64,000 bases of DNA from assembly GCA_029557905.1 (NCBI GenBank), contig JAKQHR010000053.1:55139-119138 (forward strand), written 5' to 3'. Positions 36,042 through 44,854 of the stretch are shown in pieces. This stretch comes from Verrucomicrobiota bacterium (GTDB lineage Bacteria; Verrucomicrobiota; Kiritimatiellia; JAKQHR01). The position numbers and the translations under genes are program-made. Position 1 is the stretch's first letter. Each line of letters begins with the position of its first letter. The notes beneath the pieces are model-generated. The model did no database searches, had not been told where the DNA came from, and was given only the letters and a program-made list of their open reading frames with translations.

Positions 36042-36941
36042 CCCCGCGTTGCGCTGCGGAACAACGGTCCACTCCTTGAGCGCGGCCGGAATCAGGAGGG
36101 TGGTTCCTTCTTCAATATCCTCTGTTCCTCCAGTCCACCTGATTTGCAGCGGGCCTTCCTCTGCAAAGAGAATATGAAAACTCCGGCCATCATTCCGGAA
36201 AGATTTTGAGTCATTCAGATGATGCGTCCTGAATATGAAATATTTGCATTCAAATTCCCCGGCATCCACGCGGGGATCTTCATCATCGTTCGGCCGGAGC
36301 ACATTCAGAGCCTGTTCCAGATGCAGCTCACGCGGCCGGCCCCAGTCATAAACGCGATAGGTCGTGTTGGAATTCTGCTGAATCTCCAGCAGCAGGCAGC
36401 CGGCATCAATCGCGTGGATCCGTCCCCCGGGGACAAATACGGCGGTGCCTCTTTTCACTGGCACGGTTTTAAGACAGTCTGCCACGGTGCGGTTCTCGAT
36501 TGCTGAACGAAGGATTTCGGGGGTTACTCCTCGTTTCAGCCCGGCATAGACCCTGGCCCGCGAATCCGCCTCCAGCGCATACCACATCTCCGTTTTTGCC
36601 TCGCCGCCAAACCGGGCGGCGCCCTCGTCATCCGGATGCACCTGCACACTGAGGCATTCATGAGCATCTATGATTTTAACCAGCAGCGGGAAGCTTTCGT
36701 CACGGCGGCCTGCTCCCAGAAGGACTTCTCCCATCGTCTGTGTCAGCTGATGCAGTGTCTTCCCCTTCAGCCGTCCGTTGGCCACAACACTCATGCCATC
36801 CGGACGGTCCGCAATCTCCCATGACTCGGCATATATTCCCGGGGGCAGCCCTCGCCTGTATTTGCGCACGATCCGGTCTCCGCCCCAGACATAGTCCCGA
36901 TAGACCGGCTCAAACCGCAAAGGATAAATCTCATGCATCAT
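36009..36941 (-). CDS. manA: Mannose-6-phosphate isomerase, class I
   Basis: The 310-residue cupin enzyme interconverts fructose 6-phosphate and mannose 6-phosphate, the entry to GDP-mannose used by gmd. The zinc-binding residues are seen in LSVQVHPDD (Gln, His), KTEMWYAL (Glu) and GGRIHAIDAGCLLLEIQQNSNTTYRVYDW (His). Length and order fit the shorter Bacillus-type enzyme. It follows the histidine kinase gene with a 4-bp overlap. Phosphomannomutase and GDP-mannose pyrophosphorylase are not in the window. Confidence 0.93.
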   Translation of the reverse strand: MMHEIYPLRFEPVYRDYVWGGDRIVRKYRRGLPPGIYAESWEIADRPDGMSVVANGRLKGKTLHQLTQTMGEVLLGAGRRDESFPLLVKIIDAHECLSVQVHPDDEGAARFGGEAKTEMWYALEADSRARVYAGLKRGVTPEILRSAIENRTVADCLKTVPVKRGTAVFVPGGRIHAIDAGCLLLEIQQNSNTTYRVYDWGRPRELHLEQALNVLRPNDDEDPRVDAGEFECKYFIFRTHHLNDSKSFRNDGRSFHILFAEEGPLQIRWTGGTEDIEEGTTLLIPAALKEWTVVPQRNAGSLVQISLPSV

Positions 36942-38989
36942 AATTCACCCTCGTTCCGGTCAAGCACTTCGCGCAGCCGCACAGCCAGACTGAAGCGGGA
37001 ATACGGTTTGGTCAGTATGCACTTAACCTGATCCGAAGGAATACCCGCTCTTACGGCCATGTCCGTGCTGAACCCCGTCGTGAACAAGACTCTGAGCCCC
37101 GGATGTTTTATGCGCAGCCGGGCGATGATTTCAGGACCGTTTGCCTTTGGCATGATGACATCGCAGAATACCAGATGAATCTGAGCGGGATCCTGATCCA
37201 GAATGAATTCCGCTTCGGCCTCAGTTTCCGCCTCGAGGGCCTGATACCCCAGCGAAGCCAGAAGTCGTGAAGTCAAATGCCGGACGGTGTCGTCATCCTC
37301 CAGGACAAGCACACATTCATTTCCGCGCGGCGCCGGCCGAGCTTCCGGCACTTCCCGATGCTCTGCGCGCAAGTGACTGCAGGGGAAATACAGACGAAAT
37401 TCAGATCCTTTTCCCGGCTGACTGTCCAGCACCACTGCCCCACCCAGCTGCCGCATGAAATCGGCAACCATGGCAAGGCCCAGTCCCGATCCTTCTCCCT
37501 GCTTCTTCGTCGTGAAAAACGGTTCAAAGGCGCGTGTGCGAACCTCGTCAGGCATGCCGCAACCCGTGTCCTTGACGGAAAGAAAAACGCACAGTCCTCC
37601 CGGCTCCGCCTCCCTGAGGGGTGTATCAGAACAGGGACAGGATCCGGTTTCAACCGTAAGAAACCCTTCATCGGGCATGGCATCGCGTGCGTTTACGGCA
37701 AGATTGAGTATGATCTGTTCAAGCATGGAGGAGTCAGCAAGCACGCTTTCCCCCAGCGCGCTTTTACGGATATGCAGCTGGATGCGCTCTCCCAGCGTCC
37801 GCTGCATAAACGGCGCCATTTCATCCACAATTTCATTCAGGTCAAGCGGCTGGATATCCGGCAAACGCGAGCGGCCGATGGAAAGCAGTTTTTGCGTCAG
37901 GCGGGCGGCACGGCAGCACTCCTGATACACCTGAGCCATATCCTGCTGTACAGGTCCGTCTTCCGGGAGGCCGGTCAGTGCCAGCTGGCTGTAGCCCATG
38001 ATGGTCGTCAGCAGATTGTTGAAGTCATGCGATATTCCGCAGACAAGCTGTCCCAGTGCATCCATTTTCTGAGACTGCACAAGACGGGAACGACTTTCCT
38101 GCAGAGCCGTTTCAGCCTCTTTCCTCTCCAGAATTTCCGCACGGAGCTGGCGGTTGGCCTTGAGCAGTTCGGCGGTTCTTTCCTGCACCCTGCGCTCGAG
38201 ATTGTCTCGGGCGTGCTGCAGTTCCATTTCAACATGCTTGCGTTCTGTGATCTTGTGCAGTGTGGCAATAACAGGGCTGTCGGGTTCATCCTGCAGCAAG
38301 CGGGCATTCAGCGAACAGTATTCAATGGCCCCGGCCTTGTGAATGACCGTAACTTCCGCATCCTCCAGAATACCGTCCTGCCTCAGTGCCGTCAGCAGAA
38401 CCGCAACCTGTTCCGGCTGCACACAGATCGCCTGGAAAGGCCGGTTCTTCAGCTCTTCCGGCTCAAAGCCGGTGAGAGCGGCGACCGAAGGACTCACGGC
38501 CCGTACGCGGCCGTCAAGGTCCAGTTCGAAATAGACATCCTGAATGCTCTCGAAAATCCTCCGGTAGCCGATCTGACTCTGCCTGAGGGCTTCTTCCGTT
38601 TCCCGATAGTTCGTGACATCCAGCATCACGCCATACACATAGCGGGGCTCTCCGTTCTCGTCGTCCATATACGCGGCATGATTCCGGAACCATTTGATGC
38701 GGCCATCCCGCGCCCGGACACGATAGACCAGGAAAAAAGAGCCCCCCGTTGCATTCTTGCGATATACCTCATTCGTGATTCGCGCGCGGTCTTCATCCAC
38801 CAGCTGGCGTATCCACAGGTGCGGATCCGCCATCCATTCCGCCGGAGTGAAACCCAGAATGCTTTCGACCTGAGGACTGATATAAACCGTGCGATTGACC
38901 GGACCAAGCTCAACAATATAGCTGATGGCCGGAAGCTGTTCCACCAGCTTGCGGTACTGTCCCAGATTGAGCAGAAAATCCTTAGTCAT
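36938..38989 (-). CDS. Hybrid sensor histidine kinase with two PAS domains and a receiver
   Basis: The 683-residue protein has no TM segment, so it is a cytoplasmic sensor. It contains PAS1 (about 15-125), PAS2 (about 135-250), a coiled coil (about 255-310), HisKA with the phosphoacceptor in LVCGISHDFNNLLTTIMGYS (about 320), HATPase with DTGCGMPDEV and GEGSGLGLAMVADFM (about 410-530), and a C-terminal receiver (about 555-680) with acidic pocket LEDDD and phospho-Asp FCDVIMP. ATG 38989 starts the first PAS region. A separate response regulator is not nearby. It is upstream of manA and may share its transcript. Confidence 0.92.
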   Translation of the reverse strand: MTKDFLLNLGQYRKLVEQLPAISYIVELGPVNRTVYISPQVESILGFTPAEWMADPHLWIRQLVDEDRARITNEVYRKNATGGSFFLVYRVRARDGRIKWFRNHAAYMDDENGEPRYVYGVMLDVTNYRETEEALRQSQIGYRRIFESIQDVYFELDLDGRVRAVSPSVAALTGFEPEELKNRPFQAICVQPEQVAVLLTALRQDGILEDAEVTVIHKAGAIEYCSLNARLLQDEPDSPVIATLHKITERKHVEMELQHARDNLERRVQERTAELLKANRQLRAEILERKEAETALQESRSRLVQSQKMDALGQLVCGISHDFNNLLTTIMGYSQLALTGLPEDGPVQQDMAQVYQECCRAARLTQKLLSIGRSRLPDIQPLDLNEIVDEMAPFMQRTLGERIQLHIRKSALGESVLADSSMLEQIILNLAVNARDAMPDEGFLTVETGSCPCSDTPLREAEPGGLCVFLSVKDTGCGMPDEVRTRAFEPFFTTKKQGEGSGLGLAMVADFMRQLGGAVVLDSQPGKGSEFRLYFPCSHLRAEHREVPEARPAPRGNECVLVLEDDDTVRHLTSRLLASLGYQALEAETEAEAEFILDQDPAQIHLVFCDVIMPKANGPEIIARLRIKHPGLRVLFTTGFSTDMAVRAGIPSDQVKCILTKPYSRFSLAVRLREVLDRNEGEL

Positions 38990-39085
38990 GGCGTGAACTC
39001 TGATCCAAGAAAATAGCACCGACGGCGCAAAAAAAGCAACATCTTCCCCTCGCACGGCGCGCCGGCCGGCCGGCTGCCGGTGCTT

Positions 39086-39313
39086 TTATCGCACCTTGAT
39101 ATGGATCAGCGCGCACACACCGGCCGCAATCGCCATCAGAACACCGGTAGTTTTATTGAAGGCATAAAAATTGTCAGCGGGGTCGGGATATTTGGTCAGC
39201 CAGTGCTCGGAAGGGAACCATCCGTCCTTGATAAACCAGGCAGCCAGCACCACCAGCACAACGGATGCAATCAAATAAGAGCGGGTTCCCTTCACATGAT
39301 AATTACGCGCCAT
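39086..39313 (-). CDS. Small two-TM membrane protein
   Basis: The 75-residue protein MARNYHVKGTRSYLIASVV has two predicted TM helices (about 12-27 and 55-71) joined by an aromatic loop, WFPSEHWLTKYPDPADNFYAF. GGAAA precedes the start. I do not recognise a family. It lies between the histidine kinase and rluB genes on the same strand. Confidence 0.65.
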   Translation of the reverse strand: MARNYHVKGTRSYLIASVVLVVLAAWFIKDGWFPSEHWLTKYPDPADNFYAFNKTTGVLMAIAAGVCALIHIKVR

Positions 39314-39366
39314 TTCCGTTTCCTCTTCTTTTTTAGACAGTCATGTTATCGCATATCGGCGCGGGA

Positions 39367-40131
39367 TCAAGCCTGACCTGCTCGTTCTGCTCCAGCCGCC
39401 TTCTTGAGTTCAGCCACTTCCGCCTGGGCCAGGGGCCGCCACTGCCCCGACCGCAGCGCATCGAGCTTGAGCGGCCCGATCCGGATCCGGCACAAGCGTT
39501 CCACTTTTTTCCCTGCGGCCGCATACATTCTGCGGATCTGCCGGTTCTTTCCCTCCAGCAGCGTGACTTCGGCGCAGTTCCGGTCATCAGGAGCCAGCCT
39601 CACAGCCGCCGCGGTCAGGCACTCTCCATCGTGCTGGATCCCCGCCAGAAATTTCTGCACATCCTCAGCCGTCAAAGGGGCATCGCTCCAGACCCTGTAA
39701 ACCTTGGGAATGTGATGACGGGGATGCGTCAGGCGCGCCGCAAGATCTCCATCGTTTGTTACAATCAGAAGGCCCTCACTGTCGCGGTCAAGCCGGCCGA
39801 CGGTATACACCCGTGAGGACATCGGGGGGAGCAGGTTCAGAAACGTGCGGCGGCCGCGCGGATCGCTCGATGTGCACAGCACATCGCGCGGTTTGTTCAG
39901 CACAAGATAAGCCAGGGGCTGCACACCGACGGGTTCCCCCCTGAAGAGAATCGTGTTCACCGCCGGATCAATGGTGACTCCCTGTTCAGACACCACGGTC
40001 CCGTCCACCGTGATCAGGCCCTTCCGAATATACTCTTCACATGCGCGGCGAGACCCGATCCCGCACTGGGCCAGATACTTCTGCAGGCGCAGCTTATTCG
40101 GCGGGTTTTGTCTTGGGGAGTCCAAGTCCAC
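39367..40131 (-). CDS. rluB: RluB/RsuA-family rRNA pseudouridine synthase
   Basis: The 254-residue enzyme has an N-terminal S4 RNA-binding domain (LRLQKYLAQCGIGSRRACEEYIRKGLITVDG), NKPRDVLCTSSDPRGRRT, and the catalytic aspartate in GRLDRDSEGLLIVTNDG. The C-terminal EVTLLEGKNRQIRRMYAAAG is typical of RluB/RluE/RluF/RsuA; RluB (23S U2605) is the most likely match. The start is GTG 40131 with AGAGGGAGA upstream, giving a 38-bp overlap with the end of the small basic protein gene. Confidence 0.9.
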   Translation of the reverse strand: MDLDSPRQNPPNKLRLQKYLAQCGIGSRRACEEYIRKGLITVDGTVVSEQGVTIDPAVNTILFRGEPVGVQPLAYLVLNKPRDVLCTSSDPRGRRTFLNLLPPMSSRVYTVGRLDRDSEGLLIVTNDGDLAARLTHPRHHIPKVYRVWSDAPLTAEDVQKFLAGIQHDGECLTAAAVRLAPDDRNCAEVTLLEGKNRQIRRMYAAAGKKVERLCRIRIGPLKLDALRSGQWRPLAQAEVAELKKAAGAERAGQA

Positions 40132-40249
40132 GGTCTCCCTCTTTCCATTTCCCGCGGCTTTCCAGCAGAGTGACGCGCTCATAGCGCTTCAGCACATTGC
40201 GCTTGGCCGCAATCTTTCCGGAGGCTTTCAAACTTGGATGTCTCGACAT
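40094..40249 (-). CDS. Small basic protein (Chlamydiae/Verrucomicrobia type)
   Basis: The 51-residue, strongly basic protein starts MSRHPSLKASGKIAAKRNVL and continues KRYERVTLLESRGKWKEGD. This start and pattern match my memory of a small protein family confined to Chlamydiae and Verrucomicrobia-like bacteria, with a suspected ribosome or RNA link. AGGAGTAAGGAA lies before the ATG. It overlaps rluB by 38 bp in another frame, which suggests translational coupling between an RNA-modifying enzyme and a possible ribosome-associated protein. Confidence 0.85.
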   Translation of the reverse strand: MSRHPSLKASGKIAAKRNVLKRYERVTLLESRGKWKEGDRGLGLPKTKPAE

Positions 40250-40320
40250 TTCCTTACTCCTGACTCGTTCTTCAATACATGCAAATTGAGGGCTGGTTTT
40301 TACCAGAATTGACAGGAATG

Positions 40321-41010
40321 TCAAAGGCTGAGTTCAACAATTTCCGGGCAGCCCTGCCACCCGCGGCTTTTTCCAATGCGCATCAGAAGGTCTTCGCAGA
40401 GGCCTCTCATTTCGGCCGCTACGGGCTGGACCGTTTTAGACTGCGGAGGACGGTTGATTAAACGACCTATCTGCTCCCGCAGGCCAAGCAGCCCCAGTTC
40501 GCCGCGGCCCGAGAAGGAATCCCAGACCGGCGCAATCGGTTGAATAAGTTCAGCCAGGCCCTGCCGCATGGCCAGTTCAAGCCCCTGACCGGAACTCCAT
40601 TCGATGCGGCGCATGTCGAGCGTCCACATCAGACCATCTGAACGGCTGACCCATCTCGAGGAGCGAAGAATCTTCGCTGCGCAGAGTTTCCAGCAGCGGT
40701 TCATTTCATCCGGGCGGCGGCTGAACGGAACGCAGATCTTCCGGATGTCCGGCGGACAGTGCGCCATTACGAACAGCCGGCTGGCTTCCTCTTCTCCGAC
40801 AGCCCACAGAGCGCGGGCCGTCAGCAGCGCAAGGTAGGCGCTTGGAATGCGGAGCGAAGAAAACTGCTCCAGGCAGAACTCAGCCACACCGCCGGCAATC
40901 TGGCGGACAGACTCGTCTCCGGTCCATGCGCCCGAGCAGGTGCTGCGAAGGGTCTCTTCAATGTATGCGACCAGCGCCTCCAGCGCCTGATTTTCCGTGT
41001 GAGGGATCAT
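40321..41010 (-). CDS. Conserved-looking hypothetical protein coupled to nrdR
   Basis: The 229-residue protein (MIPHTENQALEALVAYIEETL) is predicted soluble and mostly alpha-helical, with LRIPSAYLALLTARALWAVGEEEASRLFVMAHCPPDI early and SDGLMWTLDMRRIEWSSGQGLELAM in the middle. I see no known motif. It starts with an ATGA overlap on nrdR, so the two are co-translated, which might suggest a link to deoxynucleotide supply or replication; this is speculative. Confidence 0.75.
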   Translation of the reverse strand: MIPHTENQALEALVAYIEETLRSTCSGAWTGDESVRQIAGGVAEFCLEQFSSLRIPSAYLALLTARALWAVGEEEASRLFVMAHCPPDIRKICVPFSRRPDEMNRCWKLCAAKILRSSRWVSRSDGLMWTLDMRRIEWSSGQGLELAMRQGLAELIQPIAPVWDSFSGRGELGLLGLREQIGRLINRPPQSKTVQPVAAEMRGLCEDLLMRIGKSRGWQGCPEIVELSL

Positions 41011-41462
41011 TCGCGACCTATGAGTCCTTCCACTTCACTCAGAAACTGATTCACATCCCGGAACCGGCGATAGACCGATGCAAAGCGCACATAGGCCACC
41101 TCATCAAGCTTTTCCAGATGCGTCATAATCTTCTTCCCAATCACGGTGCTGGGGACTTCGCGGTCATACTCGGCTTCGAGTTCATTCATCACACTGTCCA
41201 GCATCATCTCGATTTGCTGGAGACTGATCGGTCGCTTCTCGCATGCGCGCACGACACCGGCCATGAGTTTTTTCCGGTCCAGTTCTTCGTGGCGTCCGTC
41301 CCGCTTGATCACCCGCAGCGCGGACTTGACAACCTCCTCATAGGTGGTGAAGCGATGCTGGCAGCTCAGGCACACCCTCCGCCGGCGGATGGCATTTCCG
41401 CTGCGCACGGTCCGGCTGTCGATCACTTTATCATCCAGATGGCTGCATTTCGGACAACGCAT
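41007..41462 (-). CDS. nrdR: Transcriptional regulator NrdR
   Basis: The 151-residue repressor of ribonucleotide reductase genes has an N-terminal zinc ribbon with Cys3, Cys6, Cys31 and Cys34 (MRCPKC...VCLSCQHRF). The ATP-cone domain, about 47-137, begins RVIKRDGRHEELDRKKLMAGVVRAC and senses dATP/ATP. ATG 41462 directly gives the MRCPKC start. No nrd structural gene is in the window. A NrdR-box-like sequence overlaps its own candidate promoter. Confidence 0.96.
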   Translation of the reverse strand: MRCPKCSHLDDKVIDSRTVRSGNAIRRRRVCLSCQHRFTTYEEVVKSALRVIKRDGRHEELDRKKLMAGVVRACEKRPISLQQIEMMLDSVMNELEAEYDREVPSTVIGKKIMTHLEKLDEVAYVRFASVYRRFRDVNQFLSEVEGLIGRE

Positions 41463-41509
41463 AAACCTGTCTCCTGACCAGCCCTCCACAATTCAAAGGG
41501 TGCGTTAAG

Positions 41510-41538
41510 AAATAGCATACCATATTTTGTGGGGTCAA
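41510..41538 (-). promoter_or_regulatory. Candidate nrdR promoter with overlapping NrdR-box-like site
   Basis: On the minus strand TTGACC (41538-41533) is followed by 17 bp and CTATTT (41515-41510). The spacer is essentially CCACAAAATATGGTAT (41532-41517), which matches the NrdR box acaCwAtATaTwGtgt at 12 of 16 positions, including the central ATaT and both flanking C and G. A NrdR dimer here would block its own promoter. Boxes normally occur in pairs; only one is seen. Confidence 0.4.
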
Positions 41539-41555
41539 GAGGAAAGGCTGTACAG

Positions 41556-41588
41556 AAAAGGCGGCCATGTGCTTTACATGACCGCCTT
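41556..41588 (-). terminator. Terminator of the histone-like gene
   Basis: Read on the minus strand, AGGCGGtCATGT and ACATGgCCGCCT form a 12-position stem with one T-G pair and a 5-nt loop, followed by TTTTCTG. It separates the histone-like gene from the nrdR promoter. A second perfect hairpin (41601-41621) lies just before it. Confidence 0.7.
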
Positions 41589-41636
41589 ACACCAACACAT
41601 CGGCGCGCCCGAAGCGCGCCGAGGATTTTTGCAGTG

Positions 41637-41804
41637 TTATTTCTTTTTCTTCGCGACTTTTTTCTTCGCAACTTTTTTCTTCGCGACTTTTTTCACTGCC
41701 TTCTTGGCCGGGGCTTTTTTCTTCGCGACTTTTTTCTTCGCGGCTTTTTTCGCCGGGGCTTTTTTCGCGACTTTCTTTTTCGCTGCTTTCTTCTTCGCTG
41801 CCAT
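41637..41804 (-). CDS. Histone H1-like Lys/Ala-rich DNA-binding protein
   Basis: The 55-residue product is MAAKKKAAKKKVAKKAPAKK followed by more AAKKKVAKKK-type repeats and ends with four lysines. It has no acidic residues and consists almost only of Lys, Ala, Val and Pro. This is the composition of the tails of histone H1 and of Hc1/Hc2-like and AlgP-like bacterial proteins, which coat DNA or bind RNA. GGGGAAG precedes the ATG, and it has its own promoter and terminator. The repeats make it prone to length change. Confidence 0.85.
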   Translation of the reverse strand: MAAKKKAAKKKVAKKAPAKKAAKKKVAKKKAPAKKAVKKVAKKKVAKKKVAKKKK

Positions 41805-41951
41805 TTCTGCTTCCCCTTTCGTTTCCGGCTGCTACACCGGAATGTTTCTCTTCTCTCCCGGGAGAACCGCGGCACTCAGCCGGCGATCCCCTCCGGACGT
41901 TTACCCTTCACTATTCAGATTTATCAGCGATGATTATCTTCTTGTTGAAAT

Positions 41952-41980
41952 ATATAATGCGAATCGTTCAACTGAGTCAA
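41952..41980 (-). promoter_or_regulatory. Sigma-70 promoter of the histone-like gene
   Basis: TTGACT (41980-41975), a 17-bp spacer and TTATAT (41957-41952) on the minus strand give a strong match. The leader to the ATG at 41804 is about 140 nt. The gene-free stretch 41805-42135 also contains the end of the gmk transcript, where I see no clear terminator. Confidence 0.65.
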
Positions 41981-42135
41981 ACTATTTGAAATATTTTTCG
42001 CAGTTTTTCCATTCAGAATATTTCCGCTTCAGCGCATAACGATGCCGATGGCATTTCATCCGCGCGGAGCGACATGCGGCGCACCACTGATAATAAAGGG
42101 TGAAACGGCTGCTGCGAGAAGCTGCAGAAATATTT

Positions 42136-42765
42136 TTAGAGCGACTGATCCATCGCGTCGACACGATGATGCGCGGCGACAAATACTGCGCGGAGCGCAT
42201 CGTATGCCTTCTCCAGATCATCGTTGACGATGAGATACTGATATTCTTTCCAGTGCTTCATCTCATCCTCGGCCTTTGCGAGGCGGCGGCGGATCACATC
42301 GTCTTCATCCGAACCGCGGCCCGTCAGGCGCATGCGAAGCACCTCCATGGAGGGCGGAACAATGAAGATGTCAAAGTAGGATCGTCGCAGGTGATGATCC
42401 TCATCCATCGCGTTCATCGAACTGCGTATCTGCGTTGCGCCCTGCACATCAATGTCCATGAGCACATCCCGCCCCCTGGCTACGGCCCCCTCCACTTCAC
42501 TGCGCAGTGTGCCATATGAGGATCCGTGAACACTTGCGTGCTCGAGGAACTCACCGGCCTCGACCCGCCGGTCGAAATCCTGCTGGGTGATGAAATGGTA
42601 GTCTTTTCCGTCCACTTCTCCCGGCCGCGGATGGCGGGTGGTGCAGGACACGGAATAGGTCAAATTCGGGAATTCCTTAAGCAAACGCATGCAAAGCGTG
42701 GTTTTACCCGCACCGGAAGGGGCGGATACGGCGAAGATCAGCGGTTTCCAATTTGATGTGTTCAT
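42136..42765 (-). CDS. gmk: Guanylate kinase
   Basis: The 209-residue enzyme phosphorylates GMP to GDP. It shows the P-loop SAPSGAGKTTL, the GMP-binding SVSCTTRHPRPGEVDGKDYHFI, LEHASVHGSSYGTL, and the lid RLTGRGSDEDDVIRRRL. It is the last gene of the secA-to-gmk operon and starts on the yicC stop (ATGA). The yicC-gmk pair is conserved in many bacteria. Confidence 0.97.
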   Translation of the reverse strand: MNTSNWKPLIFAVSAPSGAGKTTLCMRLLKEFPNLTYSVSCTTRHPRPGEVDGKDYHFITQQDFDRRVEAGEFLEHASVHGSSYGTLRSEVEGAVARGRDVLMDIDVQGATQIRSSMNAMDEDHHLRRSYFDIFIVPPSMEVLRMRLTGRGSDEDDVIRRRLAKAEDEMKHWKEYQYLIVNDDLEKAYDALRAVFVAAHHRVDAMDQSL

Positions 42766-43646
42766 TCTATGTTCTGCACCTGTTCTCTCAGTCGTTCCAG
42801 TTCAGCCTTGCAGGTCACCACGGTTCCGCGGATCACCGCATCGTGCGCCTTTGAGCCGATTGTGTTGAACTCTCTTAACATTTCCTGCGCCAGAAAATCA
42901 AGCGAACGTCCCGCCGGATTCTTGCCGGCCATCAAGCTGCGCGCCTGCTTGAAGTGACTGTCAAGGCGCGTCAGCTCTTCACTGATGTCGCACCGGTCCG
43001 CAAACAGCGCGATTTCACGCAGAAGCCGGCCATCGCTGTCGGCCGTGTCCACCCCCGCACTGGAAATGCGCTGCATCAGGGTTTTGCGATACTGCCTGAC
43101 GGTCTGCGGCGCGCGAACGGCAATCCGGCGAATCAGTTTCTCCATCAGCGTCAGCCGCGAAGCAATGTCTTCCGCGAGGGCGGCGCCTTCGGTCCTGCGC
43201 ATGAGATCAAACTGCCGCAGCGCCAGCGAGAGCGCGCGCCGGCATACCGGCCACAACACATCCCTGTCCGCTTTTGGCTCATAGAACACCACCACTCCGG
43301 GGAGCCCCATCAGATATTCCGTGCTCACCTCCTGTGCGAGCTTAAGCCGCCGGGCGGCTGACCTGATGCGCGACAGGTAGTGCTGCGCAAGCTTCTCGTC
43401 AATATGCATGTTGCGGCAGCTCCCGCCGCCGCTCTGGTTCATCTGGACCTTGCAGTTCACCCGCCCGGAAGAAACAATCTTACGGATCTCCTCGCCAAAC
43501 AGGCTTTCCACACAAACCAGCTGGCGCGGCAAGTCCAGCTGAATATCCGCCTGCTTCCGGTTCACCGAACTGATTTCAACAAGAATTTCAAATCCGCGGC
43601 CGACGGCCTTCGCCGATCCGAAGCCGGTCATGCTTTTGACCGTCAT
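42762..43646 (-). CDS. yicC: YicC/YloC family endoribonuclease
   Basis: The 294-residue protein starts [12 protein letters not shown], the hallmark of the family, with AAAGGAG upstream. It ends with the DUF1732-type part [44 protein letters not shown]. YicC is an RNase that cuts structured small RNAs in E. coli. It overlaps the trpB stop and the gmk start by 4 bp each. Confidence 0.93.
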   Translation of the reverse strand: MTVKSMTGFGSAKAVGRGFEILVEISSVNRKQADIQLDLPRQLVCVESLFGEEIRKIVSSGRVNCKVQMNQSGGGSCRNMHIDEKLAQHYLSRIRSAARRLKLAQEVSTEYLMGLPGVVVFYEPKADRDVLWPVCRRALSLALRQFDLMRRTEGAALAEDIASRLTLMEKLIRRIAVRAPQTVRQYRKTLMQRISSAGVDTADSDGRLLREIALFADRCDISEELTRLDSHFKQARSLMAGKNPAGRSLDFLAQEMLREFNTIGSKAHDAVIRGTVVTCKAELERLREQVQNIE

Positions 43647-44854
43647 GATGTTCTCCTTTTGCGGGGGCTGGTCATCTTCCATTCGGTGAGCTGCGCAACA
43701 TCCTTGTCCCCGCGGCCGGAAAGATTGATGATCACAATGTCCTTTTTTCTCCAGCGATCAGCATGTTTCATGACAAATGCCGCCGCATGGGCGGATTCGA
43801 GCGCGGGCAATATGCCCTCCCAGATGCAAAGGGCGTCAACCGCCTTCACGGCTTCGGAATCGGACACGCTGCTGTATTCCACCCGCTTCATGTCTCTCAG
43901 CAGACTGTGCTCGGGTCCGACCGCCGCATAATCCAGGCCGGCGCTCACCGAATGCGTCAGGCGCACCTGTCCACGTGCATCCTGAAGCACATACGTCTGC
44001 GTTCCCTGCAGAACCCCCACCCGCCCGTCATGAAATCTGGCCGCATGCCGGCCGGTGCGCAGCCCAAGCCCGCCGGCCTCGACCCCGTACATCTTTACGG
44101 ACTTATCCTTCAGGAATGCATAGAACAGCCCCATGGCATTGCTTCCGCCGCCAACACAGGCCACGAGGGCAGACGGCAGATTTCCCTCTTCGGCCAGACA
44201 CTGCCGGCGCGCTTCCCGGCCTATGACGCTCTGGAAATCACGCACCATCATCGGATAGGGATGAGGCCCCAGAACCGATCCGAGGATATAGAACGTGTTA
44301 TGGACATTGGTGACCCAGTCACGCATGGCCTCGCTGATGGCCTCCTTGAGGGTCTGCTGGCCGGCCGTTACAGGCACCACCCGGGCGCCCAGACGCTCCA
44401 TTCGAAACACATTGAGCGCCTGGCGCTCCATATCCACCTTGCCCATGTAGACCACACACTCAAGGCCCAGCAGCGCAGCCACTGTCGCCGTCGCCACGCC
44501 ATGCTGGCCGGCGCCGGTTTCGGCAATGATGCGCGTCTTTCCCATCCGCCGGGCCAGGATCGCCTGCCCTATGCAGTTGTTGATCTTGTGCGCGCCCGTG
44601 TGGCACAAGTCCTCGCGCTTGAGATAAATCTTCGGTCCGCCCAGCTCGCGCGTCATGCGCCGGGCGAAATAAAGCGGTGTGGGCCGGCCCACATAGTTTT
44701 TCAAAAGGTCCTGAATCTCCGAACGGAACCGGGGATCCCGACGGGCGGCAGCATAGGCTCTGGTCAGCTCCTCCAGCGGGGAAACCAGCGTCTCCGGGAC
44801 ATACATCCCGCCATAAGGACCGAAATGACCCCTCTTATCCGGCACTCTTTGCAT
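43643..44854 (-). CDS. trpB: Tryptophan synthase beta chain
   Basis: The 403-residue PLP enzyme joins indole and serine to form tryptophan. It begins [18 protein letters not shown] and has [13 protein letters not shown], the PLP lysine in [28 protein letters not shown] and the phosphate-binding GGGSNAMG. This is the TrpB1 type that normally pairs with TrpA; trpA is not adjacent. It overlaps trpF by 20 bp. Confidence 0.97.
   Translation of the reverse strand: MQRVPDKRGHFGPYGGMYVPETLVSPLEELTRAYAAARRDPRFRSEIQDLLKNYVGRPTPLYFARRMTRELGGPKIYLKREDLCHTGAHKINNCIGQAILARRMGKTRIIAETGAGQHGVATATVAALLGLECVVYMGKVDMERQALNVFRMERLGARVVPVTAGQQTLKEAISEAMRDWVTNVHNTFYILGSVLGPHPYPMMVRDFQSVIGREARRQCLAEEGNLPSALVACVGGGSNAMGLFYAFLKDKSVKMYGVEAGGLGLRTGRHAARFHDGRVGVLQGTQTYVLQDARGQVRLTHSVSAGLDYAAVGPEHSLLRDMKRVEYSSVSDSEAVKAVDALCIWEGILPALESAHAAAFVMKHADRWRKKDIVIINLSGRGDKDVAQLTEWKMTSPRKRRTS

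Noticed and set aside
41601..41621. Perfect GC-rich hairpin as a plus-strand terminator
   Set aside because: It is followed by ATTTTT on the plus strand, but no plus-strand gene ends here; the minus-strand terminator of the histone-like gene is the neighbouring hairpin at 41556-41588.
41693..41875. Arg/Lys-rich 60-codon frame on the minus strand
   Set aside because: It is a shifted reading of the Lys/Ala repeats of the histone-like gene, which has the better ribosome-binding site and H1-like composition.
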